64,000 bases of DNA from NCBI GenBank assembly GCA_009741485.1, contig CM019236.1, positions 31,433,439 to 31,497,438 of the forward strand, given 5' to 3'. Of the stretch, positions 38,986-51,627 are shown piece after piece. The notes under the pieces were generated by a model. The model saw only the letters and a list, made by a program, of their open reading frames with translations. It was not told the DNA's origin and ran no database searches. Every line of letters begins with the position of its first letter. Position 1 is the stretch's first letter. The position numbers were made by a program, and so were the translations under genes. This DNA is from Malurus cyaneus samueli. Its lineage: Eukaryota; Chordata; Aves; Passeriformes; Maluridae.

Positions 38986-41900
38986 ATGGTCAGCGTGAAC
39001 TTCTGAGGAAGAATATATAAAATGTGGGAAGGATATCCTCCTGTTCATCTTCTTGAACCAGATCTAAAAAAAATTAAAAAAAATTGTATGTTGTTCTTCA
39101 AAGCTGAATGTGCAGTTGGGCAATTGGTTATCAATAGTCTTCCCCACCTTAAATTTTGTACACTTTTTACTCTGCTCTTTGTCATATTAACTAAGTAACT
39201 AGAAGGCTTAGAATAACTCTTAGATGTTAACAGCCTCAAGATTGTTTTGGCAATTTACCACAAAATAATGAAAATAAGTGTCCTTTTGAAAACCTGGGAA
39301 TCAAGTAACAGCTGAGTAAGTGGCAATAAAATACAATTTGGTGATCAATCCCCCCATGAAACAGTCAATATTGAATTTGGTGCAAATAAACTCAAAACAG
39401 TATCAATATGGCTTTAAATCTGAAACTGGTTATGAATAGATTTAACACTATGTACAAAGCACGCTATAAGCATGTGCATCTTTGTTATTTAGGAATTTCA
39501 TTTTGGAGTAAGCTATTCAAAAAACCCCTGCAAATTGCGATTCAGGTAAAATTAGCATATATCTGGTTTACTATGGTAATTTGCTCATGAGACTTTTAAG
39601 CCTAAACTGAGGTTAGAGTATTTAAACCTTAAGGCTGACCACTACAAGGTTTGTAGTGAGCTAGGTGTTTTGTAAAATGAAGCTGGCACCCACATCAACT
39701 TACAAATCAAGAAAAAATTGTTTAGTTTTATGCTTGTTCACAATGGTATAGTCTGTGCATTTTATTCATGCAACTCATTTTGCCATTAAATTTTATAGCA
39801 ACTTTAAATTTCCTAACCCTATATTTTAATAGCTGAGTACAACCCAACCATGTAGTATAATGTGCTAAAAATGTTTGACAACATCAGTGGAGGAAGAAAT
39901 CCAGGATGTCTTAACTCAGTTTTTCCTTTTGTGTATTTTTCTCTTATACTGTAGGTTATAGGATAAGACCAATGGCCTGACAGTTTATCTGAGCTCTTGA
40001 TTTTGCTTACCTTCTTTCCCTTATTTTGTGTTTTAGTATTCTGTGGGTAACTGAGAAAAGGGCCGATTGTAATACTGAAAGCACAAAGAAGAAGAGAGAA
40101 TGGTAAATTCTTGGCTCTGTAGGTATGTAGTAAATTTAGAGCTAGCAGTTATTGTGAAAATTTAGAAAGGAAATACGATCTGGACAAGCTGTTTGGAAAA
40201 TAGTGCTGTATCTTTGAAGAAAGTCTCTTTTTCCTGAACCTCCAAAGTTTTGTTTTCTCTTTTCTGATTGTTCTTAATTTCTAACCCATGGACCCTTCCC
40301 GAGAAATCCCAAGAGCAGCCCAATATTCTCCCCTCACACTTGTGCTGTTCTAAACCACTTACTGCCCATCGTAGTGGTATTTGAATGCCTGACAGAGTCA
40401 CAGGCTTCATAAATAATTGCCGTCATCGAAATAGTTTCCTTTCCACACTTCATCTGTTCAGTGTTTCCTCATCTTGTAGAGCCTACACTCAGGGGAAAGC
40501 CTGGCTTTCCAACAGCTCCTCAGCTGTTTCGGATGGCTGAGCACGCCTCAAGAACTTTTCAATACATTTTCAAGAAGTCAAGTAACAATGAATATACAGT
40601 AAATTATAAAGAAAACGTTTTCAAAATTGTTTATCATTTTCAGGAATTATATCCATGTTTTCATCTTAAATTTGAATGATTATCAGCAATTGTACTCCAC
40701 CATCCAGAGCACTGCAATTTCTACGGTAAAAATACATCTTTGTTGCTTGCAAATTCATTAAGGTCTTTCACTTATTCACTGTGAAAATAATGACCTTTCA
40801 CTTATTATCTAAAAATTTGAGTGATGTGCCACTTCTGCAAAGAAATTCTGATCTTGTTTTTCCCTAAATATTATGGTTTTGTTCTCTATTGAGCAAATGC
40901 CATTGTGTTTAATATAGGACATTTATATATAATGCCATATACTGCTTATTCTGAGATCAGCCCTGAAGGAAGGACTGTTGACTAGAAGGAAATTTGGGGT
41001 TTTTAGCATCTCCTGCCACAGGAGAAAGCAATAGAAACACATACAAGCATAGTAAAACACGGAAGGTGGAAGGAAATTTACTTCCTCTTTTCCTTCTCCT
41101 TACTACCACTTTTATTACCATACAGGAATGACAAGTATAAAACCTGATCACACACATGTCATGAAGAGATTTGTTAATAATTAAATCTGAATATTGTGAG
41201 CTTGAATTATCATTAAGAGCACAAACATTGTTTTAGGGTGAATAAATTCTTAATAAGCCTCCAGTTTGGTCCTTCTTAGCTCTTTTATCCCTGGGCTGAA
41301 TTTGACTTCAGGAGAGAAACTCAGAGTGGAGTGTTCATTCTCAGCTGACAACAACACAGGGCTGTCAGGGTAGTGGTGGTATCAGGCAAAAAATGGCACA
41401 ATAAAGGCCATTTCTAGTCATGCTCAAACTGTAAACTGTTCTTTACTCCCCGTTGCCAAGTTTATTACAGAGTTAAATAATTTGGCTTCTGGAACTTTGG
41501 AGGAAGGGCTTTGTGACTGTGAAACTGAAAAAGTACCCTTTCCATCCATCTGCTGTGGGCGCTGGAAAGGTAAATGCTTGAGAAGTATTTAAACATTTTT
41601 CCCATAGTAAGTGAGTTGCAAACATACTTTCTACAAATTTGAATTATAAATAATTCGAATACACATAATAACATAATAATCCTGGATTATACATTTCATG
41701 CTCTGAATACAATGCATGTTATTGAGTTGTGAATCAGCAATTTCATGCCAATGTCTCAATGTCTGCATAAACAGTCTGAACATACTTTTTGTGGTTTATG
41801 GAGGCATCATAATCCTGAAATTGTATTACAGATCTATAATTTATAGCTGCCTTTTGTTCATTTTCTGGGCATATGGAGATAATTTACATAATTTACTTTT

Positions 41901-42929
41901 ATTTTTATTTGAGCAGTGCTATAAAATATTAAGGAAACCCAGGAATAATTTTGCAATGGGACTTCTACTGCATTGGATATTGAATGATTGTAAATGAAAA
42001 CCACTTAAAAATCTTCTAATGCAAGCATGACTATTATCAGCTTTAGATGTGGAGCAAGAAAACCTGTGTATTTACTTGACTTCAGCATAGATGTATTCTA
42101 ACGTAGGTGAAATAACAGCAGAGTAACTGTAATGTAATCATGAACCAATGTCAGATACCCAGGTCTGGCAGCAAATTAGTGAGATATCTCAGCCAAATTA
42201 ATGAAAACACAGTGCTTTTGAGATCTATTCTCTCCTTATAGTGTTTTAAGAAACATAAAGAGATGTGTATATTTGCAATTGTCGATCACTGAACCAGGGA
42301 GGAAAACAAGGAAATGCACTTGCTCTACACTATTTCAAGACTAAGACTAAGGTAATTATTTTGACTATGTGCTTCATGCCTGCAAAGAAAGTCTATGAAA
42401 AACACTTTTTTTTGGGCTTTTTTGACTGTTATAATTATGATTCTTTATTTGGCAGGTTAAAGAAAATACCTTTTTTCATTTACCTTAGAATAAAACCAGT
42501 ACAAACTATTTTGTAACCAGCCATGAAGTAGCCATGGGACCTGCTTTCAGTTGTATTTCTCTCCTCTATAGTTCACATTTCATGTCCCCCATACACCTTC
42601 AGCTGTTAGAATTGGATCTGTACACATGGTTGCACATGAAATAATTTTTCCAGGGCTATAGCAGGGTAAAAAAGCATAATAAAATCACAGTAGCTGCTGT
42701 GTGTTTTCTTAAGTTGCAGCTAATAGTAGGGTAGTTAATAAGAGTGTTGGGCTGTATCTATGTGTCTCATGGTGAAAGGCGATAGGCTCCAGCTACCAAA
42801 ATACATCAAGTGCTAACACCCCTTTCACTATGCATAATCTAGAAAATGTATAATACAAGGCATGAGGAGCACAATGTATCTCTTATTGTATGAGGCTCAT
42901 TGCAATACCATGGACTTGTTGGCAGAGTG
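38986..42929. other. Unique AT-rich noncoding DNA
   Basis: No gene or repeat is recognised. Small frames at 40162-40410 minus and 41716-41997 plus have no family resemblance. CpGs are a little commoner around 40.0-40.7 kb (about 10 by hand count) than elsewhere in this half. Confidence 0.5.
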
Positions 42930-43546
42930 CCTGGAAAACCTCCTGACAGGAAAGGACCTGGGGGTCCTGATCCACAGTGGCTGGACATGAGCCAGGGTGT
43001 GCTCAGGTGGCCAAGAAGGCCAGTGCCATCCTGGCCTGTGTGAGCAACAGTGGGGCCAGCAGGATAAGGGATGTGATTACCCACTTGTACTCATTGGTGA
43101 GGGAGACCACATCTCAAACCCTGCGCTCACTTCTGGGTCAGGAAAGACATTGAGGTGCTGAAGCAGGTCCAGGAAAGGGCAATGGAGCTGGGAAAGGGTC
43201 TGGAGCAAAAGACCTTACTGCTCTCTAAAACTGCCTGACAGGAGGCTGCAGTGAGGTGGAGGTCGGTCTCTTCTTCCATTTAACAATTGACAGGACAAGA
43301 GAAAATGGTCTCAAGTTGTGTCAGGGAGATTAAGATTGGATATTAGGAAAATTTCTTCACTGAGAGGGTTGTGAAGCGTTGGAACTGGCTGCCCAAAGAA
43401 AGTGTTGAGTCACTGTATTGAGGGTATTTGAAAGCCATGCAGATGTGAGACCTGGTTTAGTGGTGAATTTGGCAAGGTTACATTAGTGGTTGGTCTCAAT
43501 CATCTTATAGGTCTTTTCCAACCAAAATGATTCTAGTGATTCCATG
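42930..43546 (+). mobile_element. CR1 LINE 3' fragment (first of a head-to-tail pair)
   Basis: This is a sense 5'-truncated CR1 covering the end of ORF2 and the 3' UTR. Familiar words occur in family order: AAGGACCTGGGGGTCCTG, GGCCAAGAAGGCCAGTGCC, GACATTGAGGTGCTG, GGATATTAGGAAAATTTCTT and GGTCTTTTCCAACC. About 90 bases expected after the 'ggtctggagcaaaa' region near 43212 are missing, joined at GACCTTA. It ends in a degraded octamer pair at 43531-43546 (ATTCTAGTGATTCCAT). Confidence 0.9.
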
Positions 43547-43890
43547 AGAGAACCAGGACTGTTCAGCCTAGAGAAAAATGGGCTCGAGGGGATCTCATCA
43601 ATGTATGTAAATACCCGACAGGAGAGTACAAGGAGAACGAAGCCATACTCTTTCCAGTGCTGCTGACTGGCAGGACCAGAGGCAGTGGGCACAAGCTGAA
43701 ATAAAGGAATCTGTGTCTGAGCACCAGGAAATACTTTTTCAGTGTGACAGTGACTGAACACCGGCTGAGGTTGCCTAAGGAACGCATGGCATTCCTTGGA
43801 GGAACCAGCTCTAGATGACCCTGTTAGAATGGGAAAATAGGAGGAGATGACTTCCAGAGGTCCTTTACAACATTAACCATGCTGTGAAAT
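43547..43890 (+). mobile_element. CR1 LINE 3' fragment (second of a head-to-tail pair)
   Basis: The CR1 3' sequence starts again immediately after the tail of the preceding copy. It begins at the CTGTTCAGCCTAGAGAAAA word, followed by the GGGGATCTCATCAATGTAT word, CAGTGGGCACAAGCTGAAA, and TGACTTCCAGAGGTCC near the end. About 45 bases expected near 43797 are absent. A degraded octamer (ATGCTGTG) closes the element at about 43879-43886. It belongs to a different CR1 subfamily style from its upstream neighbour. Confidence 0.88.
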
Positions 43891-45168
43891 CTTTTATAAT
43901 CAGTTACAGATTTCATGGGAAATAGAATTAAAATCTTATTACAGGCACATTTTGAATTGATCACAACTCAATGTTTGTTGCCTTGCAACACAGATGGAGG
44001 AAGAAGGAAGTACAAAGGTGAAATTAATTGCAGAGTCTCTGTCTCTGTCCTGCATAATACGTTGGTGACTAAGCCAGCTTCCTTTAAATTTCAGCTCATC
44101 AGTTATATAAAATATGGTGCTAAATAGTAGTAAACCATATGGCCTTCCACTAAAGAAGCTGAGTGTCAGCAGCCCAAGTATAACCCAGAGCCTTCAGCTT
44201 TTCATCAGCTGAACTAAAATGAAAGTCATATTAAGCATTTAATATCTTATAATACTTTTACTGTATTAGTTGCCCAGACAGAGGGCAAGTGAATAGTAGC
44301 ATCAAATTGCAATAGTCTTGCCTCTAATTATTTTTTTTTATAGGACATTGGCAAGCAGCCAAAAAAAATATTGATGGTAAGTCTGATTTGCTAGTACTGT
44401 GGAATTTCTTCTGTGTTGGAATACAGTGGAGAGGTATGAAAGTGTTAGGCAGCTGCTGTAAGGAGCTGGAGGAGAGAAACAATTCCTCTGGAGAAACCCC
44501 TAGAGTTAATATATTATATGGTAGTACAGACTGTGCTATCTTCTGCATATGCATGCATATATAACCATCAGTTCTTCACTGATTTGGGCACACAATGATT
44601 AAATTTTGTCTAAAGTGAACTAAATGACTGCCTTATGTTAAAAAAAAATCACTTTTTTATGTTATTTTTCAATGAGACTTTGCAGTGACACCACTTAATA
44701 TTCCAAAATAAAATCATTCCGTAAGAAAAAAATGGTACTCTTAAATCCAATTACACACCTCTTCATCCAAAGAGGTGCATGCCTTTAAACCTTAAAGCCA
44801 GATTTACCATGTCTTGCATTCATTTGCAGCTTTAGTCTCTAGCAAATCACTGAAAGATATAACTAACAAAACACGGAATATATCTCTGCCGATAGCCTCC
44901 TTCTTAGTAAAAGGTACAATTGATGTGGATTGATGTCGATCTGCAGCTGATGTGGGTCATCTGATCTCAGCTACTGTGTTGTCATGTGGGAAAATGACTT
45001 TTGAGGCAAAAAGTATGACTTTTTAAGTTGTAAAGCTTCTATCCTGGCTGGAAGAGTGCTTAACCTTCAGAAGTGTACGGGTGGCTTCTGCAAGAGCCAC
45101 TCCATGAGACACAAGCTGCAACAGCATTTCTTTAAAAGGACCATAAACAAAAGATTTTACACAAAATA
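43891..45168. other. Unique noncoding DNA
   Basis: No gene or repeat family is recognised. A local imperfect repeat of TTGATGTGGATTGATGTCGAT lies near 44930. The stretch is otherwise featureless. Confidence 0.5.
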
Positions 45169-45305
45169 GTCACAGAGTCATCAAGGCTGGATGAGACCTT
45201 TCAGATCATCAAGTGCAGCCAACAACATAGCATCTCCATAATCACCCCTAAACCATATCCCCAGGTGCCACATTCAGATGCCTCTTGAACTTTTCCTGCC
45301 AGTTG
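45169..45305 (-). mobile_element. CR1 LINE 3' UTR fragment, antisense
   Basis: The plus strand opens with GTCACAGAGTCATCAAGGCT and GAGACCTTTCAGATCATCAA. It continues with CCCTAAACCATATCCCCAGG and GCCTCTTGAAC. These are the reverse complement of the last about 140 bases of a CR1 3' UTR, including a degraded 3' octamer at the low-coordinate edge. It is severely 5'-truncated. Confidence 0.85.
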
Positions 45306-46476
45306 TGTATAAATATCTATTTGTGTGATCTGGATTTCTTAAATTGAGCATCTTATAGCTCAGTTTTACAATTTCATGCACCACAGCCCAAAGCGACTAA
45401 GATGACTGCTTAAATGTAATGTAGCTCTCATCGTGAATCAGGCGTGAGCCAAAAATTTTCATATATCTTTCACTTGTTGTCTACCTTCAAATCCTGTAGC
45501 TGAGCTTATGGTGCTTATTGCATGAGGTAAAACACAATAATGCGTTGAATTAAAAGTTCAATTGTTACTTGATAGGTGTGTAAGGCCACAGAAACTATTC
45601 TGTGGGAGAGCCCATGGAGAGGCAATTCAATCACTCACAGAATGTAAATCTCAGTTTTGCTTTCCTTCTCATATCAATTGGTGTAGGATTTTTCTCTCTT
45701 CTGATAAACGACTCTTTTAATTGAATTTGTTTACAGAACTTAGAAACACGTATGGGAAGAGTGTAGAGAAAACTAGTGCTACCAGTGAGAAAGTGAACCA
45801 GTGATTTTAAAATGTTCTTATTTATTTGAATCTATGCATATAAACTGAACTTCCTTTTTTTACTACAACGATAAAATTTGCTCTTTACAAAACTTACATT
45901 ATATTACATTGTTCGGTTCTCAGTTGGTTTCATACATAATTGCTATAATGACTTCTATGGCATATAACTTCCACTAATGCCTTTATTCAAGTATTTTTGT
46001 CTAGGATGTGTCATAGTAAGAATCACCTAAACTATTTTACCATTTTATATTCAGTTTTGATTGTTTTGAAGTATTTCACTGGATTGCTTCTATCATCAAA
46101 ATTCTCACTTTGTCTGAGGGTTGAGGGAAACACCTAGAACCTGATATTTTTAATAAGTAGGCTAATTTTTAATTGTTAAGATTTTCAAACAGGAAGGAGT
46201 GAAATAAAAGCAGAGTTGAATATGATCGTAAAAAAAAAAACTAACAAAAAAACCCATGAAAAAATCTATTGCTAAATTGAATATCTACAGGAATTTGCTG
46301 TACAGGAATTTCCAGTTTGATATTGGAAGCTTTTTGAGCTGGCTAATCAAGATGAGGAAGTAGTGATATTAAAGGAATTTGAGTCTTCATGAGTCACTGA
46401 CAAGCTCAGAGTTTAGCTGTCAGGGTATCTGAATGGATAACCACTGAAATGCTACAAAGTACTGTGTAAAGTTAGG
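45306..46476. other. Unique AT-rich noncoding DNA
   Basis: No gene or transposon is recognised. An A-rich stretch sits near 46230-46262. Confidence 0.5.
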
Positions 46477-47118
46477 GGCTGAAGGCAATTCAGATCACCT
46501 AGACTCAATCCCACCCTGCCAGGGGCAGGGGCATCTCCCACTAGACCAGATTGTTCAAGGCCTTACCCAACCTGGACTTGAACACTGCCAGGGATGGGTC
46601 ACCCTGGGGAGCCTGTTCCAGTGCCTCTCCACCCTCATTAAGGATTCTTTTCCTAGCACCTACCCTAGATTTACCCTATTTCGATCTGTACCCATTCCCC
46701 CTTGTCCTAGTATTACAGTTCCTCTCCAGCTTCCCTGTCATTCCTCTCAGATGCTGAAGGTTACTGTGATGCCACAACTTCTCTTCTCCAGACTGAACAG
46801 CCCAGCTCTCAGTCTGTTTTCATAGGGAAGGTACTCCAGCCCCCTTACCAACTTCATGGACCACCCTTGGACATACTCCAGAAGTACCATTTCCTCCTGT
46901 GCTGGGACCCAGAGCTGGTGCAGTGTCAGGTGGGGTCTCAGCAGAGCAGAGCAGAGGGGCACAATTCCCTCCCTCCCCTGCTGCCCCACGCTGTTTTGGA
47001 TGCAGCCCAGGACACGTTTGGCTCTCTGGGCTGGATGCACACATTCTGCCTCATGTCGATTTTCATCCACCACACCCCAATCCTTCTCCAGACTACTCTC
47101 AATCATCTCACCACCTGT
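46477..47118 (-). mobile_element. CR1 LINE 3' fragment, antisense
   Basis: This is the reverse complement of a CR1 3' end. Words such as TTCAAGGCCTTACCCAACCT, CTGGACTTGAACACTGCCAG, TCTTCTCCAGACTGAACAGC, GGGACCCAGAGCTGGTGCAG and GCAGCCCAGGACACG appear in family order. The terminal octamers expected at the low-coordinate edge are not visible. Several open frames on both strands (up to 119 codons minus, 102 plus) lie inside this element and are not genes. It is among the better-preserved repeats in the window. Confidence 0.9.
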
Positions 47119-48434
47119 AGTGTTAAAGAATTAGGAATTTTTCATGTAGTATTTCAGGAAACAAATCCAAATTAGCAAAAAAAAATCTCCAAGTGAAGCC
47201 TTCAAGGAATTTCAGGGGAAAGCTTATCAGAAAAGTCTTACAGAAGAAGTCCTGAGGAAACATGACATGATCTGAAGATCTGGTAGCTGCTAAATATGAA
47301 GCCAAAGTTAAGTCAAAAACAGAAGTGAACATATTAGCATTATACTTCGAATTTTGTAGTTATTAACCTTCATTATTTCCAGTAGCTCATCTTAATACTA
47401 GAAGGATTAATCTGTTATTGAAATTATACATTTGTTTCATGAAAAAGTAACTACCAGCTGTGAATAACCTCCTGATTGTTTCACCATATTTAAAAATTAG
47501 CTTGGTGTTGATGAAGGAGACAAGCAAACAAGCAAGACTGTTTGATTTAACTGGTGTGTAAATCGTAAGTGGTGTAAGGCAGAAACAAACACAGGAATGA
47601 GACTAATATTCAGATTAGAGGATACAAAATAAAGATTGTAGTTTGATGTTCCTCAAATAGTCTTTCAGTTAGGATACTGAGCAAGCAACGGTTTGGAGCA
47701 CCAAACTGCTTTAGAGGGCTTAGGATCACCTTAATACCCTGCATTAATCCATTCTTCTGAGTCTAATTCCACTCCAATTCTCTTTTGTTACATGTAAGGA
47801 CCATTCTTTTACTATTCTTAATTCACTCTGTTCCGCACCCCCAATTATGTTATTTGAAATAATACTTCCTTCTCCTAGATCATTGCCTGAGCAGTGATAA
47901 ATGAAGTGAACATTAATTGAGGGTTGTAGCTCAACAGGAGCCAGTTTGGCTCAAGCCAACCTCCCCTGGCAAAGCAGGGAAATAGATAATCCTGACTGAT
48001 TATTCCCAGAGAATATTTTTGCCATTTTCAGAGTATGTATTTGAATTTCAGCTGTTCTTTTTCTCCCCAAGGTTTTCTTCCTTAATATTACAAAAGGGAG
48101 GTGGAAAAAAGAAAGGTGAAAGCTTGGTTTGTAGATATGCAGCAGTAGGAAAATACCATCCAGGCTGCGGTCAGAGATGAGCCTAGCTTTTATTTTATAT
48201 GGAATAACAGGATGTGATGGATGTTAGATGGCAACTTGTCTCAAAGCATTTATGCTTTCCATGTATCAGATGTTTAATTCTTTGAAATGTCCTAAAACTT
48301 ACTAAACAGCCTAGGCGACCAATGCTTCAGGTCTTGGCAAAACTAACATTCATCAGTGGTCTCTCAGCAAGGAAGAATGAACTTTCATTTTGAAAATCAT
48401 TGTATGCAAGTTCTTTTACTTAATATAATGCTAG

Positions 48435-48490
48435 GCATTATATATTATATATAATGCTATTATATTATATATAATCCCATATATTAATAA
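48435..48490. repeat. TA-rich imperfect repeat
   Basis: Repeated ATTATATATAAT-type words interrupted by GCTA and CCC. It is strongly self-complementary. It is followed by a 15-base near-duplicate (CAATACACTGAGATA at 48510 and CAATACCCTGAGATA at 48541, period 31). Confidence 0.75.
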
Positions 48491-49770
48491 ACTTTTGTAG
48501 CTAATAATACAATACACTGAGATACACTTACACAATAACACAATACCCTGAGATAATTAATACAATACAATATCATATCTATTAATTAATATATTTCTAT
48601 TTAGAAAAGAAAGGCCACACTCTGCCACAGTGCAAGTGCATGTCAAGCAACAATGGTGCCAGTAGCAATACAAGATTTTAGCCCTTGAATTTGACACAAT
48701 AATGCTGAGATAATTTAGGTAAAGAACTGTGTTGAAAGAGTCCTTTGCAATACTTAAGTTACAGCAAGAGTGAAACATATGCACTAAAACCACACACAGT
48801 CTTCCTCAAAACTGAGGACTACACTGCAGAGCTCAGATAGTGCAATTTTGAAATGTTGTTAATCAGCATTTGTGCTGGTCCCACAATTAAAAATTAGAAA
48901 ACACAGAACATGATGGTAAGCAGAACTGACCTGTGTCTCTCCATGAAACTGAGAAATCCTTGTGCCTACCTGCTTCCAAATATGTGTGAAAATTAATGAA
49001 ATTATGCAGAGGAAGGTTAATGCATAACTCTAAAAGTGTTGTCTTTGTTCACCTTTTCACAAAATTTTTCCTATCTGTTTTGCCACAGGAGGACTTTTAG
49101 AAATCTTCCCAGATCTGGATGTTTTCCCTAAGTAAAAATTATCTTTTCTTATATCCTTTCTTTTACACAGTTCTATGATGAAATGCTTCAGAAATATAAG
49201 TACTACAAAACTGAGAATAAAATTAATAAGTGAGAGAAAAAAAAAATGAAGCAAAAAGATAAAATATTTGTAAATATTGTTGATTTCTATGGGAAGAAAT
49301 AAGCAAAGAATACAGGAGAAGTATCCAGAATGCTCTTTCTTTAAAATGAAAGCAATTTTTTTACTATTATCCTGTGCAATATGAATCTTATGCAGGAGCT
49401 AGGTGGCCATCATCAGCCTGCCCTGAGGTTAATGACATACTTCAGAAGACTTCCACAGTTCTTCTCAACATGGAAGTCTTTGACATCATATAAGAGTTAA
49501 TCATTCAAGTACTTTGTAAGTTCTACCAAAAAACCCACAAGACTGACTAGGAAATTAATCATTGTTTGAAAATTTCTTACGCTACTACAAGGATATAAAA
49601 GGCAGAAAAAAGGCAAACCAAGTATTTTGGTTTCTTTCCATTTTCATCTCTTATTTACTCATCATGACTTAACATAAATAAGGTACATGACATGTCAATG
49701 CTTTCTGACATTCTAAATATGGATATCATGGCCATTTGATTTGCTGTAGTCTGTCAAGTACTTTTATTTC

Positions 49771-49780
49771 GGGGGGGGGG
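49771..49780 (+). repeat. G10 homopolymer
   Basis: This is a run of ten G in otherwise AT-rich DNA, an outlier since long runs here are nearly always A or T. A sequencing or assembly length error at this run is plausible. Confidence 0.85.
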
Positions 49781-50322
49781 AGTAAAATATGCATTAAAAT
49801 CTAGAAAAAATACTCAGTACTTCTGCCTGTGAATTGCAGTTTAAATGAGAAAATTATTTTAATTTTTATGAAAACGTACTTTTAGGAGAATTTTTGCTTG
49901 AAATTGTACCATGCTATTTTGTTGTCACAGAATGTCTTCAGTATTTTATATGCACCTTTCCTTTATGTCTTTGGAGAGTTTTCCCTGTATTTTTGGCTTT
50001 TTATTGCCAACAGACATTTCAGGAATTTCATTTCCATTTCCGTTTTGTTTTGTTTGCCAAGACCACTCTTCATGGTTTTATTTAGCAGTCATGTTACCTG
50101 TCCATATAACTGAGCAGGGGTTCCTGTGTCTTCTGATGGGCATGTGAGCTCCAGACTGTCAATGCATTTTCCTGATAGAAACTTTTAGCTGTATTAAAAA
50201 TTTAATTCCAAACTCTATTACTGAAGTAACAGTATTTCTCTGTTCCTGAAGACTGGTGGGTCCAGGGTAAAAGACAGTTCAACCTTCTTTAAAAATAGGC
50301 AAACAAGTTTGGTGGAGAGCAG

Positions 50323-50365
50323 CTTATGCTATTTATATTCACAACTTATGCTATTTATATTCACT
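50323..50365. repeat. Tandem duplication, period 22
   Basis: A 20-base word starting CTTATGCTATTT occurs at 50323 and again at 50345, with two bases between copies. The copies are identical in the bases shown, so this looks like a recent slippage event. Confidence 0.9.
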
Positions 50366-51454
50366 TAGCTGCCTATATAAGTCACCTTGCAGACCAAACC
50401 CAGAGCTGCTGGTATGATTAATTTTGTGAAAAAGTTGTACATTATCAGTGTATCATGTGACTGTGACAAGTGAAAACTTATCTCTCTTCAGTGGAGTAAT
50501 TGCTTACATCAGTTTCTGTTCCCCTCCCTCCTTCATTTTTTTGTCTAAGAGAAATTACACATTTCATAGCGCTTTAGAAAAAGAGTCAAAGGTGTGCTGA
50601 CAGTCTCCTAAACATGTACATTGCTGGAGTTCACAGACCTACTGTGAAGAGAACAATGTGTGTTTTTTAGTGTTTCCAGGATAGCTGTTAATAGAAAATT
50701 CCTCTATTCAGCTGGGGATGGACTTCCCTGGCAAATCTTACAGGGTTCCACTGGCACTGTCTTCTGTCACATGATGCTACTTGCAGACATTTTCATCTTG
50801 CTTTTAACATGAATTTTAAAAATTAGGAAATTGATAGAGGAACACTTCCTACATTCTTAATGAGCATCAGACTTAGGTGCAAAACTCTGGTCTGCTCAAA
50901 GTTGCTGGGAAGCTTCTTACTGGCCTCAGCAGGGCCAGAATTTATCTTTTAAGACTCCATTGTCAGTGGAGTCTTTATCCACTGAAAGCTGTGGTAGCTT
51001 TGCATGAGGGGACTGATTTTTGCCTTCCCAATTTAGCAGAAAACCTAGGCAACATAAAATGTTTTCCTTCTGCAGATCATAAAGCACTTTCCAAAATGGG
51101 TAATTACTTAGGCATAGACCAGTAAAATTATTACTCCGTCTTCACAATCAGGTAACCTAAACAAATAGAAAAATGGTCTTCCACTGAAGTTACTCTATGT
51201 GAAAAACCAAACAAACCAAATTGTATCAAAATATCCCACTCCAAGAAACTCAGCCTTCCTGACTAAACCTCTATTTTGTTTCTGCTGACTAATGCCATCA
51301 AATCTGATGTTTTAAAGTTGCCAAACTTTCTTTATTCTTAGGTACTTTTAGTAAGTATCCTTGGGAGAATGGAGGGACAAAATGGAAAGACATATTAGGA
51401 AAACTTAAATGAAACACCTAGATCAGCATTTGAATTCCTGATTGTGACATATTT

Positions 51455-51627
51455 AGAGGCTCCCCAGGGAAGTGGTCACAGCACCAACTGGACAGAGTTC
51501 AAGAAGCATTTAGACAGTATTCTCAGGCACATGGTGTTACCCTTGGGCATGGTTCTGCGAAGGGCCAGAAGTTGGACTTGATCTTAGTTGGTGCCTTCCA
51601 ACTCAGTATATTCTGTGATTCTGTGAT
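51455..51627 (+). mobile_element. CR1 LINE 3' end with intact octamer tail
   Basis: This is a sense CR1 3' UTR of about 170 bases. It includes AGTTCAAGAAGCATTTAGAC, a GTTGGACTTGATCTTAG word and GGTGCCTTCCAACTCAG. It ends in two perfect ATTCTGTG octamers (51610-51617 and 51618-51625) plus AT. The tail is the diagnostic signature of avian-type CR1 and fixes strand and 3' boundary. It is severely 5'-truncated, as is usual for the family. Confidence 0.93.

Larger units (their letters stand above)
47119..51454. other. Unique AT-rich noncoding DNA
   Basis: No gene is recognised. TA-rich and small tandem repeats near 48.4-48.6 kb, a 10-base G run and a 22-base-period duplication are listed separately. 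Three overlapping plus frames at 49894-50147 reflect a T-rich, stop-poor patch. Confidence 0.5.

Noticed and set aside
46747..47175. Cluster of 74-119 codon frames on both strands
   Set aside because: All sit mainly inside the antisense CR1 fragment at 46477-47118.
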